Assembly (NCBI GenBank): GCA_902633975.1
Contig: CACPHX010000004.1
Coordinates: 1 to 32,000, forward strand
DNA from: an uncultured Marinoscillum sp.
GTDB lineage: Bacteria; Bacteroidota; Bacteroidia; Cytophagales; MED-G16
DNA: 32,000 bases
Direction of reading: 5' to 3'
Position 1 is the stretch's first letter, and each line of letters begins with the position of its first letter. Shown here in pieces: positions 9,301 to 19,442 of the stretch. The translations under genes and the position numbers were made by a program. Below the pieces are notes generated by a model. The model was given only the letters and a program-made list of their open reading frames with translations, had not been told where the DNA came from and made no database searches.

Positions 9301-10300
9301 CGTTTACTGATTTATCAATTTGTAATTTTGAAGTAGTATTTCCAACTATCCCATAGTACCCATTAATTACGTGTGATGTATTTGCTGCATTTTGATTATT
9401 TCTTAAAGCAATTATTTTGTTAGGATACAGACCATCATTAAATATAATTTTACCTCTAGCACCATTAATTGCAATTTGCTTAAGATCTTCATCTGCTGCT
9501 CCTGCAGTTATGTAAACAGGAACCTCAAACTCAATTTCTGCATCAGCACCATTGGCCTGAACTACCTGATTAACTCCACCTGCGCCAGTTAGTGTTAGAC
9601 CTGGGGGCGGGTGAACAATAATATCATTAAACATATTTGGATGATTAGAACAGACATATCTTAACAAAACAGAATGTCCAGAATTTTCAGTTCCATCTCC
9701 TCTGAAGATTTCCTTAGGAATAATTGAAGTGTCAAAAATCACTGTGTCACCAGTTGTATTATTATTTATAATACGACTTTCATCAACCTCACCACCACCA
9801 GCAGGATCAATTTCAAATATTTCAAGTGGATGAGTCACAAGAGATGGGTCAGTCATTACAAAATGAATTTTTTCACCATAATAAAAATTTAATGGAGGAT
9901 CATCTTCATTATTGAAACCATACGTAGTATCATTAAAAATATAATTTTGATTTCCAGCAGCAGATAGGTGAATAAATACATCTCTTTTAGTTGTTACCTT
10001 AACTCCTTTCCTACCTGATTGAATTTGTTTGACTTGAAACGATCCATCTAGGTATAACATCATGTTAAGCGTAGCAATTTTAATTTTATCATTAGGACCA
10101 GGAATAATATTTACAGGATTACCATTTGCATCTTCCCAATTTCCAATATCGCTGAACTTGTGATTACCAGTATTGTTATTAAATGTAAGTGGTGTCTGGG
10201 ATTTTAAATCAGTAGATAATACAATAAGAAAAAATATAACTAAAGACTTAGATAAATTAAAAAGTATTTCATGGTTAATTATTCTATTTAAGAATATCAT
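6350..10300 (-). CDS. Large T9SS-secreted modular protein with cupredoxin-like copper site, duplicated beta modules and TSP3 repeats
   Basis: Protein of 1316 aa, function unknown. In order: signal peptide 1-35 (ends KSQ); a short beta module with GNWEDANGNP near 53; a cupredoxin-like domain at about 100-230; long Thr/Asn/Gly-rich beta regions containing two near-identical 47-residue units (510-556 and 833-879) and three copies of a segment like FGNDSTGLTKSQLDNIDIGG; two thrombospondin type-3 Ca2+-binding repeats (about 1164-1225, DADDDGIVDSLDICP and DTDGDGVTDDIDACP); and a C-terminal T9SS sorting domain (about 1232-1316, VYPNPASNFISVEL). The copper ligands are His157, Cys217, His220 and Met223. 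The start is ATG 10300, one base after the tonB stop; an in-frame TTG at 10309 inside tonB is less likely. It is probably exported through SprA, encoded in the same operon. It could be a surface electron-transfer or copper-binding protein, or an adhesin with a decayed copper fold. Confidence 0.85.
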   Translation of the reverse strand: MIFLNRIINHEILFNLSKSLVIFFLIVLSTDLKSQTPLTFNNNTGNHKFSDIGNWEDANGNPVNIIPGPNDKIKIATLNMMLYLDGSFQVKQIQSGRKGVKVTTKRDVFIHLSAAGNQNYIFNDTTYGFNNEDDPPLNFYYGEKIHFVMTDPSLVTHPLEIFEIDPAGGGEVDESRIINNNTTGDTVIFDTSIIPKEIFRGDGTENSGHSVLLRYVCSNHPNMFNDIIVHPPPGLTLTGAGGVNQVVQANGADAEIEFEVPVYITAGAADEDLKQIAINGARGKIIFNDGLYPNKIIALRNNQNAANTSHVINGYYGIVGNTTSKLQIDKSVNATFGPQSDFTNTNQDFYIQFTGPLDNANLIMETEESKSLKNGSSLTFLAGATVSVNSKNSLKSMLNTTLEDVTLNLNINENQEYGSDISMTGSSKINLTISPLVDTVAFTDNSSADWGEGLITITGFRDNVLSFGTTSTGLTAQQLTQFDIGGSDVLISNTGHLIYDTPPDVTNSTFTNASGDKLWSNIQNWSNGIPNVPSAKVTVQDTLIIDTNVTIAQLKVASTNVDSIIIYSTNNSTLEINGDNVTQPIQNNMTGASLTLDLGVNITSNDLETIMINGGANASINFGPNSVLNPSSILKFIGKVDRSFTFDGILQMDTVIQVGDGTDLIFGPNSNNSAFNGVFEFLGSNSRITVNTQDNGTFLPAGISLISGSASNASIVVNGANTLMGDVNITDKDFTVSIKADQDNVGTITMASGNMKLNLDASVGNLSFADNSSSYWGSGKLIINGFINDVIRFGNDSTGLTKSQLDNIDIGGGAVVIDENGYLSSPVVSQSTFTNAGGDKLWSNSNNWSNGIPNVEFAKVTLNDSLIIDRNVEIAQIKLSDGFGEVHVSSIGDSSLTLNGSSVASVIQNNATDTDLRFELSVIIESSDNDEQIQVNGGGNSRIIFRDGSKLTSDVLLKIEAIGDKYVLFNDSLISSTFSHGLVIKPNSKVVLGQNADLSKFYTAYDLMGNAELISRTPNESAFNFIDFPIKSLGASNTQNPNVVSVDNGYTLQGGIQVDSVNMVLNLHEQQHISLIELNAANLTINLLDTTDNGNTSLPKGGLITTGDSVKLYINGLVGSPYKNNSFRIGIDSTGASPAQLNRIIANDTSSVGIDSFGFLYIILDADDDGIVDSLDICPNTPAGESVDSEGCSLSQKDTDGDGVTDDIDACPETPAGATVDATGCEIPLIIESKKLFNNVYPNPASNFISVELKDDIQIDDIYFIDIKGKILNPKSYRKNRKLIDVDISNINDGIYIMDIRATDNNIIRIKAVIRR
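7664..7804 (-). repeat. Intragenic 47-codon repeat, copy 2
   Basis: Encodes residues about 833-879 of the secreted cupredoxin-like protein (FTNAGGDKLWSN, then NWSNGIPN, then DSLIIDRNVEIAQIKL). It aligns without gaps to the copy at 8633-8773, with 35 of 47 residues identical by eye. The motif GDKLWSN-x2-NWSNGIPN marks the start of a beta-rich module. Confidence 0.9.
8633..8773 (-). repeat. Intragenic 47-codon repeat, copy 1
   Basis: Encodes residues about 510-556 of the secreted cupredoxin-like protein (FTNASGDKLWSN, then NWSNGIPN, then DTLIIDTNVTIAQLKV). It pairs with 7664-7804 about 970 bp away. The two copies start large modules, each closing with a segment of the type FG-x2-STGLT-x2-QL, which suggests an old internal duplication of about 320 codons. 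A weaker version of the opening motif lies near residue 53. Confidence 0.9.
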
Positions 10301-10301
10301 T

Positions 10302-10976
10302 TTATCCAAGCTTAAAAGTAATTGGGAGAATCATTCTAACCCTAACAGGTCTACCTCTCTGCTTTCCTGGTGACCATTTTTTTGCTTTGGAAATCACTCT
10401 TACAGCTTCTTCGTCACAACCAGCTCCAATACCTTTAATTGCCTTAACGTCGGTTAGAGTTCCATCTTTTCCTACAACAAACTGAACAAATACTTTTCCT
10501 TCAATTCCCATCCTTCTAGCCTGAGCAGGATACCTTAGAGTTGTAGCAACATACTTATAAAATGCGCTCATACCACCCGGAGGTGTTGGTTGATCTTCGA
10601 CGATAGTAAAAATTTCATCAACCTCTTCTTCCTCAGGAGCTTCCTCAAAAACTATTTCTTCAATTACAGTTTCCTCAGTAATTTCAACATCAATTTCTAT
10701 CTCAATCTCCTCCTCAATTTCCTCTTCATCTGGAACTTCAATGATTTCTGGCTGCTGTATTACCGGTGGTGGAGGTGGTGGCTGTTCAGTAGGTGGTATT
10801 TCCATTAAGTCTTCAAAATCATCGTCTAAAGTACCAAGATCCATTCCAGCACCTCTGTCATAAGATCTCCACTCAAATGCTAAGATTACAAGTAAAAGAC
10901 TAACACAAAGACCAATATTTAGAAATAGGCCACTTTTTCTTTCCAAGTCTGCCTCAGGGTTCTTTTTTAATTCCAT
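10302..10976 (-). CDS. tonB: TonB energy transducer
   Basis: Links the inner-membrane ExbBD motor to outer-membrane TonB-dependent receptors such as the SusC at 98-3235. The 224-aa protein has a cytoplasmic start, one membrane segment at about 16-35, a proline run (PPPPPP) near 60-75, a long Glu-rich periplasmic linker, and a C-terminal TonB domain (about 135-224) with YPAQARRMGIEGKVFVQFVV and a terminal ITFKL strand. Start chosen at ATG 10976, which sits 22 nt after the vanZ-like stop. The longer reading from 11033 adds 19 residues that overlap vanZ and do not fit a TonB N-terminus. exbB and exbD are not in the window. It lies between vanZ and the T9SS cargo gene, one base from the latter. 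Confidence 0.95.
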   Translation of the reverse strand: MELKKNPEADLERKSGLFLNIGLCVSLLLVILAFEWRSYDRGAGMDLGTLDDDFEDLMEIPPTEQPPPPPPVIQQPEIIEVPDEEEIEEEIEIEIDVEITEETVIEEIVFEEAPEEEEVDEIFTIVEDQPTPPGGMSAFYKYVATTLRYPAQARRMGIEGKVFVQFVVGKDGTLTDVKAIKGIGAGCDEEAVRVISKAKKWSPGKQRGRPVRVRMILPITFKLG

Positions 10977-10998
10977 TTCACAATATAAAAAATCAAAA

Positions 10999-11370
10999 TT
11001 ACTTATAGAAGTATTTGATATAAAAAAGAGCAATTACGATACCAAAAAAATCAGTTAAAAAATCAAAAAAATCAAATTTTCGTAGTGGTAAAATGGATTG
11101 GTAAATCTCAGTTGAAAGAGCAAAAAGAGAGATAAATAATGTAATTGATAAGATAAATTTTGAATTTAAATTGCTACCATACAATAATAGAGTTATAAGT
11201 ATAAGTAGAGTCTGAATAAAGAAAAGAACGAAATGAATTATTTTATCAAAATATTTAAATACATAAAGACTTGAATCAGGAGTATAATAAAATAAGGAAT
11301 AAAAAATTAAAAAAAACCAACCAAAAGACATGAAAAAAAAAATGTAAAAATTAGCTGGTAATTTTTTCAT
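10999..11370 (-). CDS. VanZ-like family membrane protein
   Basis: Small integral membrane protein of 123 aa with about four hydrophobic helices. It shows the VanZ-family signature: [10 protein letters not shown] near 40-50, then [20 protein letters not shown] near 87-106 (E-x2-Q ... R-x-FD-x2-D). The biochemical role of most members is unknown; the founder VanZ gives low-level teicoplanin resistance, which should not be assumed here. Start chosen at ATG 11370, giving a 20-nt overlap with the end of gcvH; an in-frame TTG three codons upstream is the alternative. The order sprA, gcvH, vanZ-like, tonB recurs in T9SS-bearing Bacteroidota, from memory. Confidence 0.85.
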   Translation of the reverse strand: MKKLPANFYIFFFMSFGWFFLIFYSLFYYTPDSSLYVFKYFDKIIHFVLFFIQTLLILITLLLYGSNLNSKFILSITLFISLFALSTEIYQSILPLRKFDFFDFLTDFFGIVIALFYIKYFYK

Positions 11371-11725
11371 ATGAGGCAAGATCTAAGAGTTCTGAAACTT
11401 GAGAAGGATTTTCTAACTTAATTTTAACCATCCAACCCTCGCCATAAGGATCGTTATTTACATTCTCAGGTTGATCTTCGAGAGTGGTGTTAACTTCAAC
11501 TATCTCACCATCAACTGGCATGAAAAGATCTGAAACAGTTTTTACAGCTTCGATGGTACCAAAAACATCTCCCATTTTAACTGATTCGTTCAATGTTTCA
11601 ATCTCTACATAAACTATATCACCAAGCTCACCTTGAGCAAAATCTGTAATACCAACGTAGGCAAACTCACCTTCAACTCTTATCCACTCATGATCTTGCG
11701 TATACTTCAAACTATTAGTGTCCAT
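11351..11725 (-). CDS. gcvH: Glycine cleavage system H protein
   Basis: Lipoyl carrier of the glycine cleavage complex, which shuttles the aminomethyl group from P protein to T protein. The 124-aa length is normal. The N-terminus [12 protein letters not shown] is classic and the lipoylated lysine is Lys62 in [22 protein letters not shown] near 90-102 is also conserved. Start at ATG 11725; an upstream in-frame TTG (11740) adds five residues with no family support. It lies 43 nt after sprA and overlaps vanZ-like by 20 nt. The other glycine cleavage genes are absent from the window. A role in lipoate relay is also possible for H proteins in general. Confidence 0.97.
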   Translation of the reverse strand: MDTNSLKYTQDHEWIRVEGEFAYVGITDFAQGELGDIVYVEIETLNESVKMGDVFGTIEAVKTVSDLFMPVDGEIVEVNTTLEDQPENVNNDPYGEGWMVKIKLENPSQVSELLDLASYEKITS

Positions 11726-11768
11726 TCTCGAATATAGCAAATGAAATTTTGATAAAAAAATTATAGCA

Positions 11769-14700
11769 TTACTGATTAAGACTAAGTCTCAACCTCGCTC
11801 CAAAACTAGTAGAATAACGAGGGAAAGAGTTTGATACAGTTGGTCTATTTATAATTCTGTCGTAATAGATAATTAAATTCATCCTATCATTTATTGAATA
11901 GTTGATATTTGGTCTTAACTGAAAATTATAATTACCATTTGTAATTATACTTTCCTCATCAATCTTTCTTTGTACGGTCTTTGTATTTCTAATAGTAAAA
12001 TTTAATCTGAATTCTATATCGTTATCAAGAATTATAGTATTTCCTTGGTACTTAATAGGTAACCTCAGTTTTTCTTTTGAGTATCCAAAATCTATTGTGA
12101 AATCTGAATTTCTAAGCTCATTAACCTGTGAATTGGAAAGGTTTAACATTACATTTCTATCTCTTTTATAATCAACTCTGGCATTTAGATTATTTTTTGT
12201 TCTGATACTTATTCCAAATAGTGGAGCAAATCTTTCAATTATTCTTACTTGGTTGATAATATAAAATGGGACTAAACCATTTTCAGTCTGTTGAGATGCT
12301 AAAGGATAATTCATTATTGAATTTCTAAAATCTAAGTTCTCTTGATAAAGTAATGAATTTGAAAACTCTCCAACAGAATAACTACTTTGATATGAATGAG
12401 AAAGTGTAATGTTTGAAAAAACTTCAGATAAGGATTTAATTTTACTCAGACCTGAAAAATCAATTCTCCAATTTGGAATTGGAATTTTAGGAAATGGTTT
12501 TAATGAAAAACTGGAAGGATCAGAGTCAGAATAAGCTGAGATAAAGGCAGGAATTAGAACATCTTGAGAATTTAATCCATATTCCCCAGAACTATTTAGT
12601 TCGTTTAGCCTAGACCAAATAACTTTTCTATTATTAACGAATTTTTCGAAAGTTGGGGAGTTTTTTAAATTATCGCCTTTAACAAAAGCTGTTTTTATAG
12701 CAAGAAATGATAATGAAAAATTACCCCCCCTTCCAGGTGTAAGAGAAATATAAGAGTCAGATATAGAATTATATCTAAATATTTCCTGAAAATTTTCAGA
12801 TACCAGCCTATTTGCATCTAGTTGAATTCTAAATCCACTCAGTGGTTCAATACTGCTTCTAAATTGAAAATTATGGTTTCTTGACTGTAAAAACGGAGTA
12901 TTTAAATAATCATTTTTTACTAACCATCCCCTTTCAGATGCACGCTGTCTTATACCTGAGTCTTGGCTTCCAAAAATAAAATCCCACCCAGGTGAACTGC
13001 TTATAGTATTCTTCCCAAACAGCCCAGGTGAGTCAACAATTCCAGCAAGAGCTGTTCTTTCACTCACATTATAAGTCAAATTAATTGACTTAACTGACAT
13101 TATCATCTTCATAATTCCATCAAAGAGTCTGGATTGAAATAATGTATTTGTAGTATCAGTCTCCTCAAACTTTTTGGTATAGTTTTTAAAAATTGGAAGT
13201 TTATTATATAGATTATTAATATCAAGTTTTGTAGTTAGAGAATACTCCCTTCCATTTTCAATTATATTTCCAAGTGTATCTGCCTGTTGAAAAGAACCTG
13301 CATTCCATTGATACCTGGCACTGTATTTTGCTGTTGAATTAATCCAATCTAACAAAGGAAATTTATCAATTGGTATCTTATAGTTTAGTGATGTTGACTG
13401 ACTAAAATTTTTTGTTCTTCCAAGTTTTTTTAAATTATAATACATACTATCTAACTTGTCTTGAGTGTCTAGCTCTCCTTCAGGCTCATCTACAACTGAA
13501 TTATTGATTACAGCAAAATCAATATTAAGACTATTAAAAATATTCCACTGAAAACCATAAGATTTGTTAAGTGAAAAATATTTTTCGTATATAGGGTCAA
13601 CATCTAATATAGTCAGATCAGAATTTCTGTATTGAGTTTTATTAAACGATCTATTTAAATCACCTCTAATATTTATATTAGATGGCAAAGGATTAAAATT
13701 TATATCTTTAATTAACCGAAGCAAATTTGAACCGAACAACTTACTATTTTTAAATGGTTGTATTGAAATTGTTTTAGGAGAAAAATTATATGAAATGTTT
13801 CCTCTGTGTTCCTTTGTCTCTAAAGTCTGAGTTGTAACGTTAGAGCTTTTTCTTTCGCTGTATGAAAAACTAGTAGAAAAATTTTCAATATCCCAAAAAT
13901 CTACTCTAGATTCTGAATTTGTTCTCTCTTTTCTAACATTTGCTAAACTAATTGATTTTGACTCCATTCTCTCCTCAGTAATTTTCCTATATTCATTTTT
14001 TTCCTTTCTAGTTTCAAATGAGTTAATTGAAGCAGAAAGTGGAATATCCTTATCCAATGGATCGTACTCCGGAGTAATTACTGATTTTGATGTGGATACA
14101 TAAAGTGGTAGTTTAATTCCAGACTTTACTGGTAAAAATTTATCTAAATTTAAATTTGCTGTTGCATCAAACTGCATTGTCTCTTCTCTTGTTCTTTCTG
14201 ATATTTTCTGTTGAATCGATCCAAAACCAACTGATGTATATCTAGCTGATGATGATACGGTACCAAAATCACCTAATTTTAAATTAAGGCTAGCATTAGC
14301 AGCCCAACCTTTAGTTTTATCAAAGTCTGTAAGCCTCAACTCGTTAAACCATAAGCAGACTGATTTGGAAGATCTATCATCACTTATAGGATTCCTGACA
14401 CCAATCATAAAGTTAAGAACTGAGCTAAGCGAAGGTCTTCCAACTATTTTAAAAAGATACTTGCCGTTTTTAGACAATTTGGAATAAGGGATAGCAATGT
14501 CTGATGAGGACCTATTTCTTTCTGATTTTAAAGCTAATAATTCTTCTATAAAAACATCAATCTCATTTTCCTCAGGCCAAATAAGTCTCTCTATATTACT
14601 AGTATTTTGATTTAAAAGTGAAGGCCTTGTTATTTTTAAAGGCAATTCAATTTCATAAAAATTATTTTCATAATCACTACCAAATCTCAAAAATGCATTA

Positions 14701-17700
14701 ACCTCATCGTCTGATATAATATCATTATTTTCTGGTTCGGCATGAATGAACATTTTAATCCTTCCGTAGTTTATAAGATCAAAATTTGATTCCTTGAATA
14801 CAGCTTTTGCGTCACCATCTGATAGATTATCAACACACAACTGTAAAGACTGTTCATTTGTTCTTCTCTGAACTATTGTTGAATTATCAATATCTCTTGG
14901 TATTCCAGGTGGAACTACGTAAGGAGACTTATTATCAGAGCCTATACTATTTTCTTCAATGCTCACAACCGATATATGCAAATCTGATTCTGTAATTTCT
15001 GTAATTTCATTTAATCCAGATTGATAAAGATTACTATCATATTTTCTCCACTGACTTCCAACCATCTGAAACTTTGCAAACCTTAATACAACAGGCTGTT
15101 GCCAATCTGTTAGGTAAGTTCTTAGAAATCTTATTGTTTTAAAGTCAGTTATATTTCCATGTATTCTGTCAGGGTTTCTAATAGGTATTCTAAACTGATA
15201 CCAAGATGCAGTTCCAGACTGATCAACTATTTTATCTACAATATTATTTTGACCGACAACCATTGAACCTGGCCTTAAATCAAGTTCGTACTCGTAATAA
15301 CTCTCAATATCAGAAAGAGTATTATCTTCGTTTATATCCTCATTTTCTGGGAATGGAGATCCTTGAGCGGAAAAACTTGAACCAGATGATATTGGTGTAT
15401 TACCCTCCATACCATTAAAATTTTTATATCGTTCTAATATTTTCATATCATTCAGATCAAGATCCTCTCCTAGGTAATAACTAAAATTATCAGCTGAAAC
15501 ATCAGATAGAATTTTTACACTAGCATCATTATTTAATACCAAATCATCAATAAAACTTTCTTTAAAATATTCTATCTCATTTTCATCTTTTAACCCATCA
15601 AGACCAATATCTTGATTCTCTCTAAAACTTAAATTATTTTCAAAAAAGTTTGTAAGATATTGTTTGGTTGTTACTCTTCCCCACTCATTAAGTTTAATTC
15701 CATTTTCTGAATAATCTGAAGAAAGTCCATTTTCAAAAGCATGCAAATTATCCTTCATTATATCTTCAGATACATTACCTAAATTAAAAATCAATTTACC
15801 TCCAGTCGTATTATTTTGATTGAAAATACCATCCAAAACTTTTCCATTTTCACCATCAATAAAAGGATCCATCATCCAAAACTCTAGATATTGAATATTG
15901 GTTCTGTCAAAATCAGTATCATTTTTAATACTCCGTGTAATTGCACCAAAGTTTGAGCTTGGATTTTTTAGAAGACCTGTAGAAGTGAGATCTGGGTTGT
16001 AATTATACTGTCCTCTTTCACTAGGAAAATATGCAATATCGAATACAGGAAGATTTGTGTTAATAAGCTGCCGGTCTTGCTGTCTAAATATGTCTTGAGG
16101 AGAAATTGGTTTAACATAATTATTTTCTAGATCTTTGAGCGTAATATTTCTAGGTTTTAAATTTCCTCCATTTAAATAAAAAATATTATCGATTGTATAC
16201 CATGCTATCTTTGCTTTTTTATAAGAAAAACCTAAATTATTTGATGTTATTGCACTCTGATCAAATGCATCATTTGAAGTTTGAGGGGTAGAACCTAGCT
16301 TCCATGAAAGATTAGAACCTGCAACTGAAATTGGTACAACTGCACTTTCAAAATCATCTATATATGTAATTCCCTCTCCATCTACCAAATTTGATGTTCC
16401 AGGAACAATTTGGGCAATTTCTGTACTAAGATTAATATTAGATATTTCTCTGGTTCCAAGCAATGGCACAGCGTTTATAACTTTAGTTATAAATTCACTT
16501 TGCTTATTAAGATTAAAGTCAAATCCATATTTAGTATTTTTTACAGGTTCATTTCCTACACTAAATCTTGTTATTCCTCCAGGTCTTTCATTCAAATGAA
16601 AAATAGTAAAACCCATATCTACGTTATCATCAAATTTATACTCAGCTCGTGCTCCTGAAAGCCATTTTGTTTGAAAATTAAAAAGATCTGCTTTTTCAAA
16701 TGATACATTAATTTCCTGACCCGAAGACAAAATTGAAGGGTTTAAAATTTTAACTGTACCAAGATTATAATTTACCGTATAATCTGTTCCTTCAACTAAT
16801 TGTAAGTTTCCAGCTGTTACAATTACTGAATTCTCAGATATTCCTAGACCAGGTAAATTAATTTCGCTGCCGCCACCTGAAGAAACTGATCCTACAAGAA
16901 AAAATTTATTTTTATTAAGAATTTGTTCAGCCTCATCCTGAGTCATTGAATATAACTCATTATAAACATATCTTTCAGCTAGATCAACCTCAGAATTGAC
17001 ATCAAAATAAGAATTTAGAGTACTTCCAAATGGTTCTAAAACAGGAAATATTATATTTCCCTTTTCAGAGTTTACTGTATAACTCTCTATAAAGTCAAAA
17101 TTCCCATCATATTGAGGATCGTTACTTGAATTTAGCCTGTCCAAACCTAATAGTCTTATTAAGGGCTTATCTCTAGTTAGTATTCCCTCATTTATACTTG
17201 GATTATTAAATCCAACCTTATCATCTCTATATCTTATTTTCAAATCAAAATTTTCTCTCTCAATTTGTGAAGCATTTAGATTATATATATTTTTCATCAT
17301 TAGATTCCATGTTGGAATCTTTACGTTAATGTTAGAAGGCCTTAGAAGTTTTAAGAAAATTACCTCACTTTCATCTCTATTCTGATAGTCCTCCGATAAT
17401 TCTCCGACCTTATATCTATTCCCATTGAAAGTATACTCATAAGAAACTGCCAAAACCTCATCGTTCTGTAATCTCCTGAGTAATGAAATATAACCAAGGG
17501 TTTTACTTATAAAATATTCATCAGAATCAAGTTTTCTTGCAGATGTCACTTTTTCATAGTCAACAGATTTTGAAAAAGAATATTGGGAATTAAGAATATT
17601 ATCAATAAGGTCAATATTTCTGAGTGAAGGGTCGTTAATTAAATTTTCATATAAAAAATTTGAAGAATTATCGTTAGGACTACCGTTTCCATTTCCAACA

Positions 17701-18836
17701 TAAGTACTGTTAGAATTAAGTAATACCTTACCCTCTCCCAAATCAGTAAAAGCAGCAAAGTTTCTTAATGATTCTGAATTATTCGATCTATTTAAAATGT
17801 ATACTTCTACCCTATTAATATTTACCCCTGACGTAACAATTGGTAAAGATTGAAGCCAATTCTCATAATTATCTCTAAAAAAATGACCAAGAAAAAAATG
17901 CCTGTTTCTATCATAATTAGAACCAATAATTTCAAATTCCTTACCTTGGAAACCATTATCTATTTTTATTGACTCGGCTTTACCTTGTTGTCTAGATAAG
18001 ATTCCAGTTAAACTCAGTCTACCAAACTGGAACTGGGTTTTTAAACCAAATAAACTTTGTGCTCCCCTTAGAAGACTATTCTTCACAGGCATACTTACAT
18101 TACCTATCTCAATCTTTCTTACTATCTCTTCATCAAATCCAGTATAATCTAACTTAAGATTATTTTGAAAATCAAAGGTATTATTATTATCAAAGTTTGC
18201 TGTAATCAATAGTTTTTCTCCAACCTTACCATTGATGTTGAGATTTATCTGTTGGTCATAATTAAAACCACCATTTCTTTGTTGTCTTATAGGTATAGAT
18301 GGATTTTCAACCTTTTGAAATTTTCCACCAAAATCCAAATTTACAAAACCATTAACCTGAAGATCAATAAAATTCCCACCAAAAATTCTATCAAGTGTTT
18401 CAGGAATATAAATTTTGGGTATTAATCTTCTACTTTTCAATATATTTTCACCATCTAAACCCAGAGATTTATTTTGAAAATAATCACTGATTTGTTTATT
18501 TGTATTATATCTATCATATGTTGAAAATGGAATTGAAATTGATGGTCTGTATCTTATAGATCCAAATTTTTCATCAATATTAAAAACATTCGAAGTGTCA
18601 TAGGTTGAAGACAACTTAAGCAAACTTGAATTTATATTGAATGGGTTACTTGATGAAAAGCTTGAGAAAGGGTCTGAATATCTATCTTTTAATTCGTAAG
18701 TAGAAAAAAAAGATGGTTCATATTTTATTGAGTCTGAGTAAACTTGAATTGTATCTCTACTAATCTCTTGAGAGTATACTTTATCAAAAAAAGGCACTAT
18801 TAAAATAAAGAAGAAATAATAAAAATACTTTTCCAA
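11769..18836 (-). CDS. sprA: SprA, outer-membrane translocon of the type IX secretion system
   Basis: Very large outer-membrane barrel (2355 aa) that forms the T9SS conducting pore for proteins with C-terminal sorting domains; needed for gliding adhesin and enzyme export in flavobacteria. Seen here: signal peptide 1-23 (ends VYSQ), SprA N-terminal segments with [20 protein letters not shown] near 325-345, [11 protein letters not shown] near 830, LEFWMMDPF near 985, and a C-terminus of beta-strands ending in [11 protein letters not shown]. Length is like known SprA (about 2400 aa). The start appears to be TTG 18836: in-frame TAA lies a few codons upstream and no ATG precedes the signal peptide. 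It begins 21 nt after ruvA. No frameshift is visible. Partner genes (porV, gldK-N) are not in this window. Confidence 0.97.
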   Translation of the reverse strand: MEKYFYYFFFILIVPFFDKVYSQEISRDTIQVYSDSIKYEPSFFSTYELKDRYSDPFSSFSSSNPFNINSSLLKLSSTYDTSNVFNIDEKFGSIRYRPSISIPFSTYDRYNTNKQISDYFQNKSLGLDGENILKSRRLIPKIYIPETLDRIFGGNFIDLQVNGFVNLDFGGKFQKVENPSIPIRQQRNGGFNYDQQINLNINGKVGEKLLITANFDNNNTFDFQNNLKLDYTGFDEEIVRKIEIGNVSMPVKNSLLRGAQSLFGLKTQFQFGRLSLTGILSRQQGKAESIKIDNGFQGKEFEIIGSNYDRNRHFFLGHFFRDNYENWLQSLPIVTSGVNINRVEVYILNRSNNSESLRNFAAFTDLGEGKVLLNSNSTYVGNGNGSPNDNSSNFLYENLINDPSLRNIDLIDNILNSQYSFSKSVDYEKVTSARKLDSDEYFISKTLGYISLLRRLQNDEVLAVSYEYTFNGNRYKVGELSEDYQNRDESEVIFLKLLRPSNINVKIPTWNLMMKNIYNLNASQIERENFDLKIRYRDDKVGFNNPSINEGILTRDKPLIRLLGLDRLNSSNDPQYDGNFDFIESYTVNSEKGNIIFPVLEPFGSTLNSYFDVNSEVDLAERYVYNELYSMTQDEAEQILNKNKFFLVGSVSSGGGSEINLPGLGISENSVIVTAGNLQLVEGTDYTVNYNLGTVKILNPSILSSGQEINVSFEKADLFNFQTKWLSGARAEYKFDDNVDMGFTIFHLNERPGGITRFSVGNEPVKNTKYGFDFNLNKQSEFITKVINAVPLLGTREISNINLSTEIAQIVPGTSNLVDGEGITYIDDFESAVVPISVAGSNLSWKLGSTPQTSNDAFDQSAITSNNLGFSYKKAKIAWYTIDNIFYLNGGNLKPRNITLKDLENNYVKPISPQDIFRQQDRQLINTNLPVFDIAYFPSERGQYNYNPDLTSTGLLKNPSSNFGAITRSIKNDTDFDRTNIQYLEFWMMDPFIDGENGKVLDGIFNQNNTTGGKLIFNLGNVSEDIMKDNLHAFENGLSSDYSENGIKLNEWGRVTTKQYLTNFFENNLSFRENQDIGLDGLKDENEIEYFKESFIDDLVLNNDASVKILSDVSADNFSYYLGEDLDLNDMKILERYKNFNGMEGNTPISSGSSFSAQGSPFPENEDINEDNTLSDIESYYEYELDLRPGSMVVGQNNIVDKIVDQSGTASWYQFRIPIRNPDRIHGNITDFKTIRFLRTYLTDWQQPVVLRFAKFQMVGSQWRKYDSNLYQSGLNEITEITESDLHISVVSIEENSIGSDNKSPYVVPPGIPRDIDNSTIVQRRTNEQSLQLCVDNLSDGDAKAVFKESNFDLINYGRIKMFIHAEPENNDIISDDEVNAFLRFGSDYENNFYEIELPLKITRPSLLNQNTSNIERLIWPEENEIDVFIEELLALKSERNRSSSDIAIPYSKLSKNGKYLFKIVGRPSLSSVLNFMIGVRNPISDDRSSKSVCLWFNELRLTDFDKTKGWAANASLNLKLGDFGTVSSSARYTSVGFGSIQQKISERTREETMQFDATANLNLDKFLPVKSGIKLPLYVSTSKSVITPEYDPLDKDIPLSASINSFETRKEKNEYRKITEERMESKSISLANVRKERTNSESRVDFWDIENFSTSFSYSERKSSNVTTQTLETKEHRGNISYNFSPKTISIQPFKNSKLFGSNLLRLIKDINFNPLPSNINIRGDLNRSFNKTQYRNSDLTILDVDPIYEKYFSLNKSYGFQWNIFNSLNIDFAVINNSVVDEPEGELDTQDKLDSMYYNLKKLGRTKNFSQSTSLNYKIPIDKFPLLDWINSTAKYSARYQWNAGSFQQADTLGNIIENGREYSLTTKLDINNLYNKLPIFKNYTKKFEETDTTNTLFQSRLFDGIMKMIMSVKSINLTYNVSERTALAGIVDSPGLFGKNTISSSPGWDFIFGSQDSGIRQRASERGWLVKNDYLNTPFLQSRNHNFQFRSSIEPLSGFRIQLDANRLVSENFQEIFRYNSISDSYISLTPGRGGNFSLSFLAIKTAFVKGDNLKNSPTFEKFVNNRKVIWSRLNELNSSGEYGLNSQDVLIPAFISAYSDSDPSSFSLKPFPKIPIPNWRIDFSGLSKIKSLSEVFSNITLSHSYQSSYSVGEFSNSLLYQENLDFRNSIMNYPLASQQTENGLVPFYIINQVRIIERFAPLFGISIRTKNNLNARVDYKRDRNVMLNLSNSQVNELRNSDFTIDFGYSKEKLRLPIKYQGNTIILDNDIEFRLNFTIRNTKTVQRKIDEESIITNGNYNFQLRPNINYSINDRMNLIIYYDRIINRPTVSNSFPRYSTSFGARLRLSLNQ

Positions 18837-18857
18837 TCCTAAAATAAATTTTTATCC

Positions 18858-19442
18858 TTACGATCTTTTGAGTACTTCTTTTATAAGACTTTCCAAATCA
18901 ATATCATTATTTTCAAAGATAATTGAATCGATATGGCGTTCAACAACATTCTTTGAAATACCCAAAGAAGTCAGTGCTGATAACGCTTCTTCTTTTATTG
19001 TATTGCCTATATTTTGAGAAAAATTTTCAGAATCTAAATCATTGATCGATATTTTATCTTTTAACTCAAGAATGATTCTTTCAGCTGTTTTTAAACCAAT
19101 TCCTTTTATTGATTTTATTTTATTTACATCAGAATCAACTATTGCTAACTTTAATTCATCAGCTGATAGTGATGACAAAATAATAATAGCAGTACTAGGT
19201 CCCACACCTGAAATTGAAATTAAATCTATAAATGTATTTCTTTCTCTTTTATTATAAAATCCGTAAAGGGTATGAGCATCATCTTTTATATTAAGATGCG
19301 TGTAAATACGTATCTTTTCTAAATCTTTAATTTTTGAAAAAGTTCTTAATGATATATTCACTTTATATCCAACTCCATTAACATCAACTATGACCATGCT
19401 GGCATCAATATCTACCACTACTCCACATAAAAATGATATCAT
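18858..19442 (-). CDS. ruvA: Holliday junction branch-migration protein RuvA
   Basis: Binds four-way DNA junctions as a tetramer and loads the RuvB motor. The 194-aa length is normal. Domain I (OB-fold, 1-64) begins MISFLCGVVVDID. Domain II has two helix-hairpin-helix motifs: LISISGVGPSTAIIIL near 74-89 and IKSIKGIGLKTAERIILELK near 108-127. Domain III, the RuvB-binding three-helix piece, is about 147-194. The start ATG overlaps the upstream DUF4837 stop by 4 nt (ATGA), so translation is probably coupled. It sits directly in front of sprA, an arrangement I recall from many Bacteroidota. ruvB and ruvC are elsewhere. Confidence 0.97.
   Translation of the reverse strand: MISFLCGVVVDIDASMVIVDVNGVGYKVNISLRTFSKIKDLEKIRIYTHLNIKDDAHTLYGFYNKRERNTFIDLISISGVGPSTAIIILSSLSADELKLAIVDSDVNKIKSIKGIGLKTAERIILELKDKISINDLDSENFSQNIGNTIKEEALSALTSLGISKNVVERHIDSIIFENNDIDLESLIKEVLKRS

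Noticed and set aside
10590..10808. Open frame on the plus strand rich in Phe, Leu and Asn, looking membrane-like.
   Set aside because: It is the antisense of the Glu/Pro-rich linker of tonB; other short frames opposite sprA, folP and the cargo gene are shadows of the same kind.
11726..11768. Internal promoter for gcvH (TATATTCG resembles TAnnTTTG with one mismatch).
   Set aside because: No matching upstream TTTG at proper spacing, and such octamers are frequent in this AT-rich DNA.
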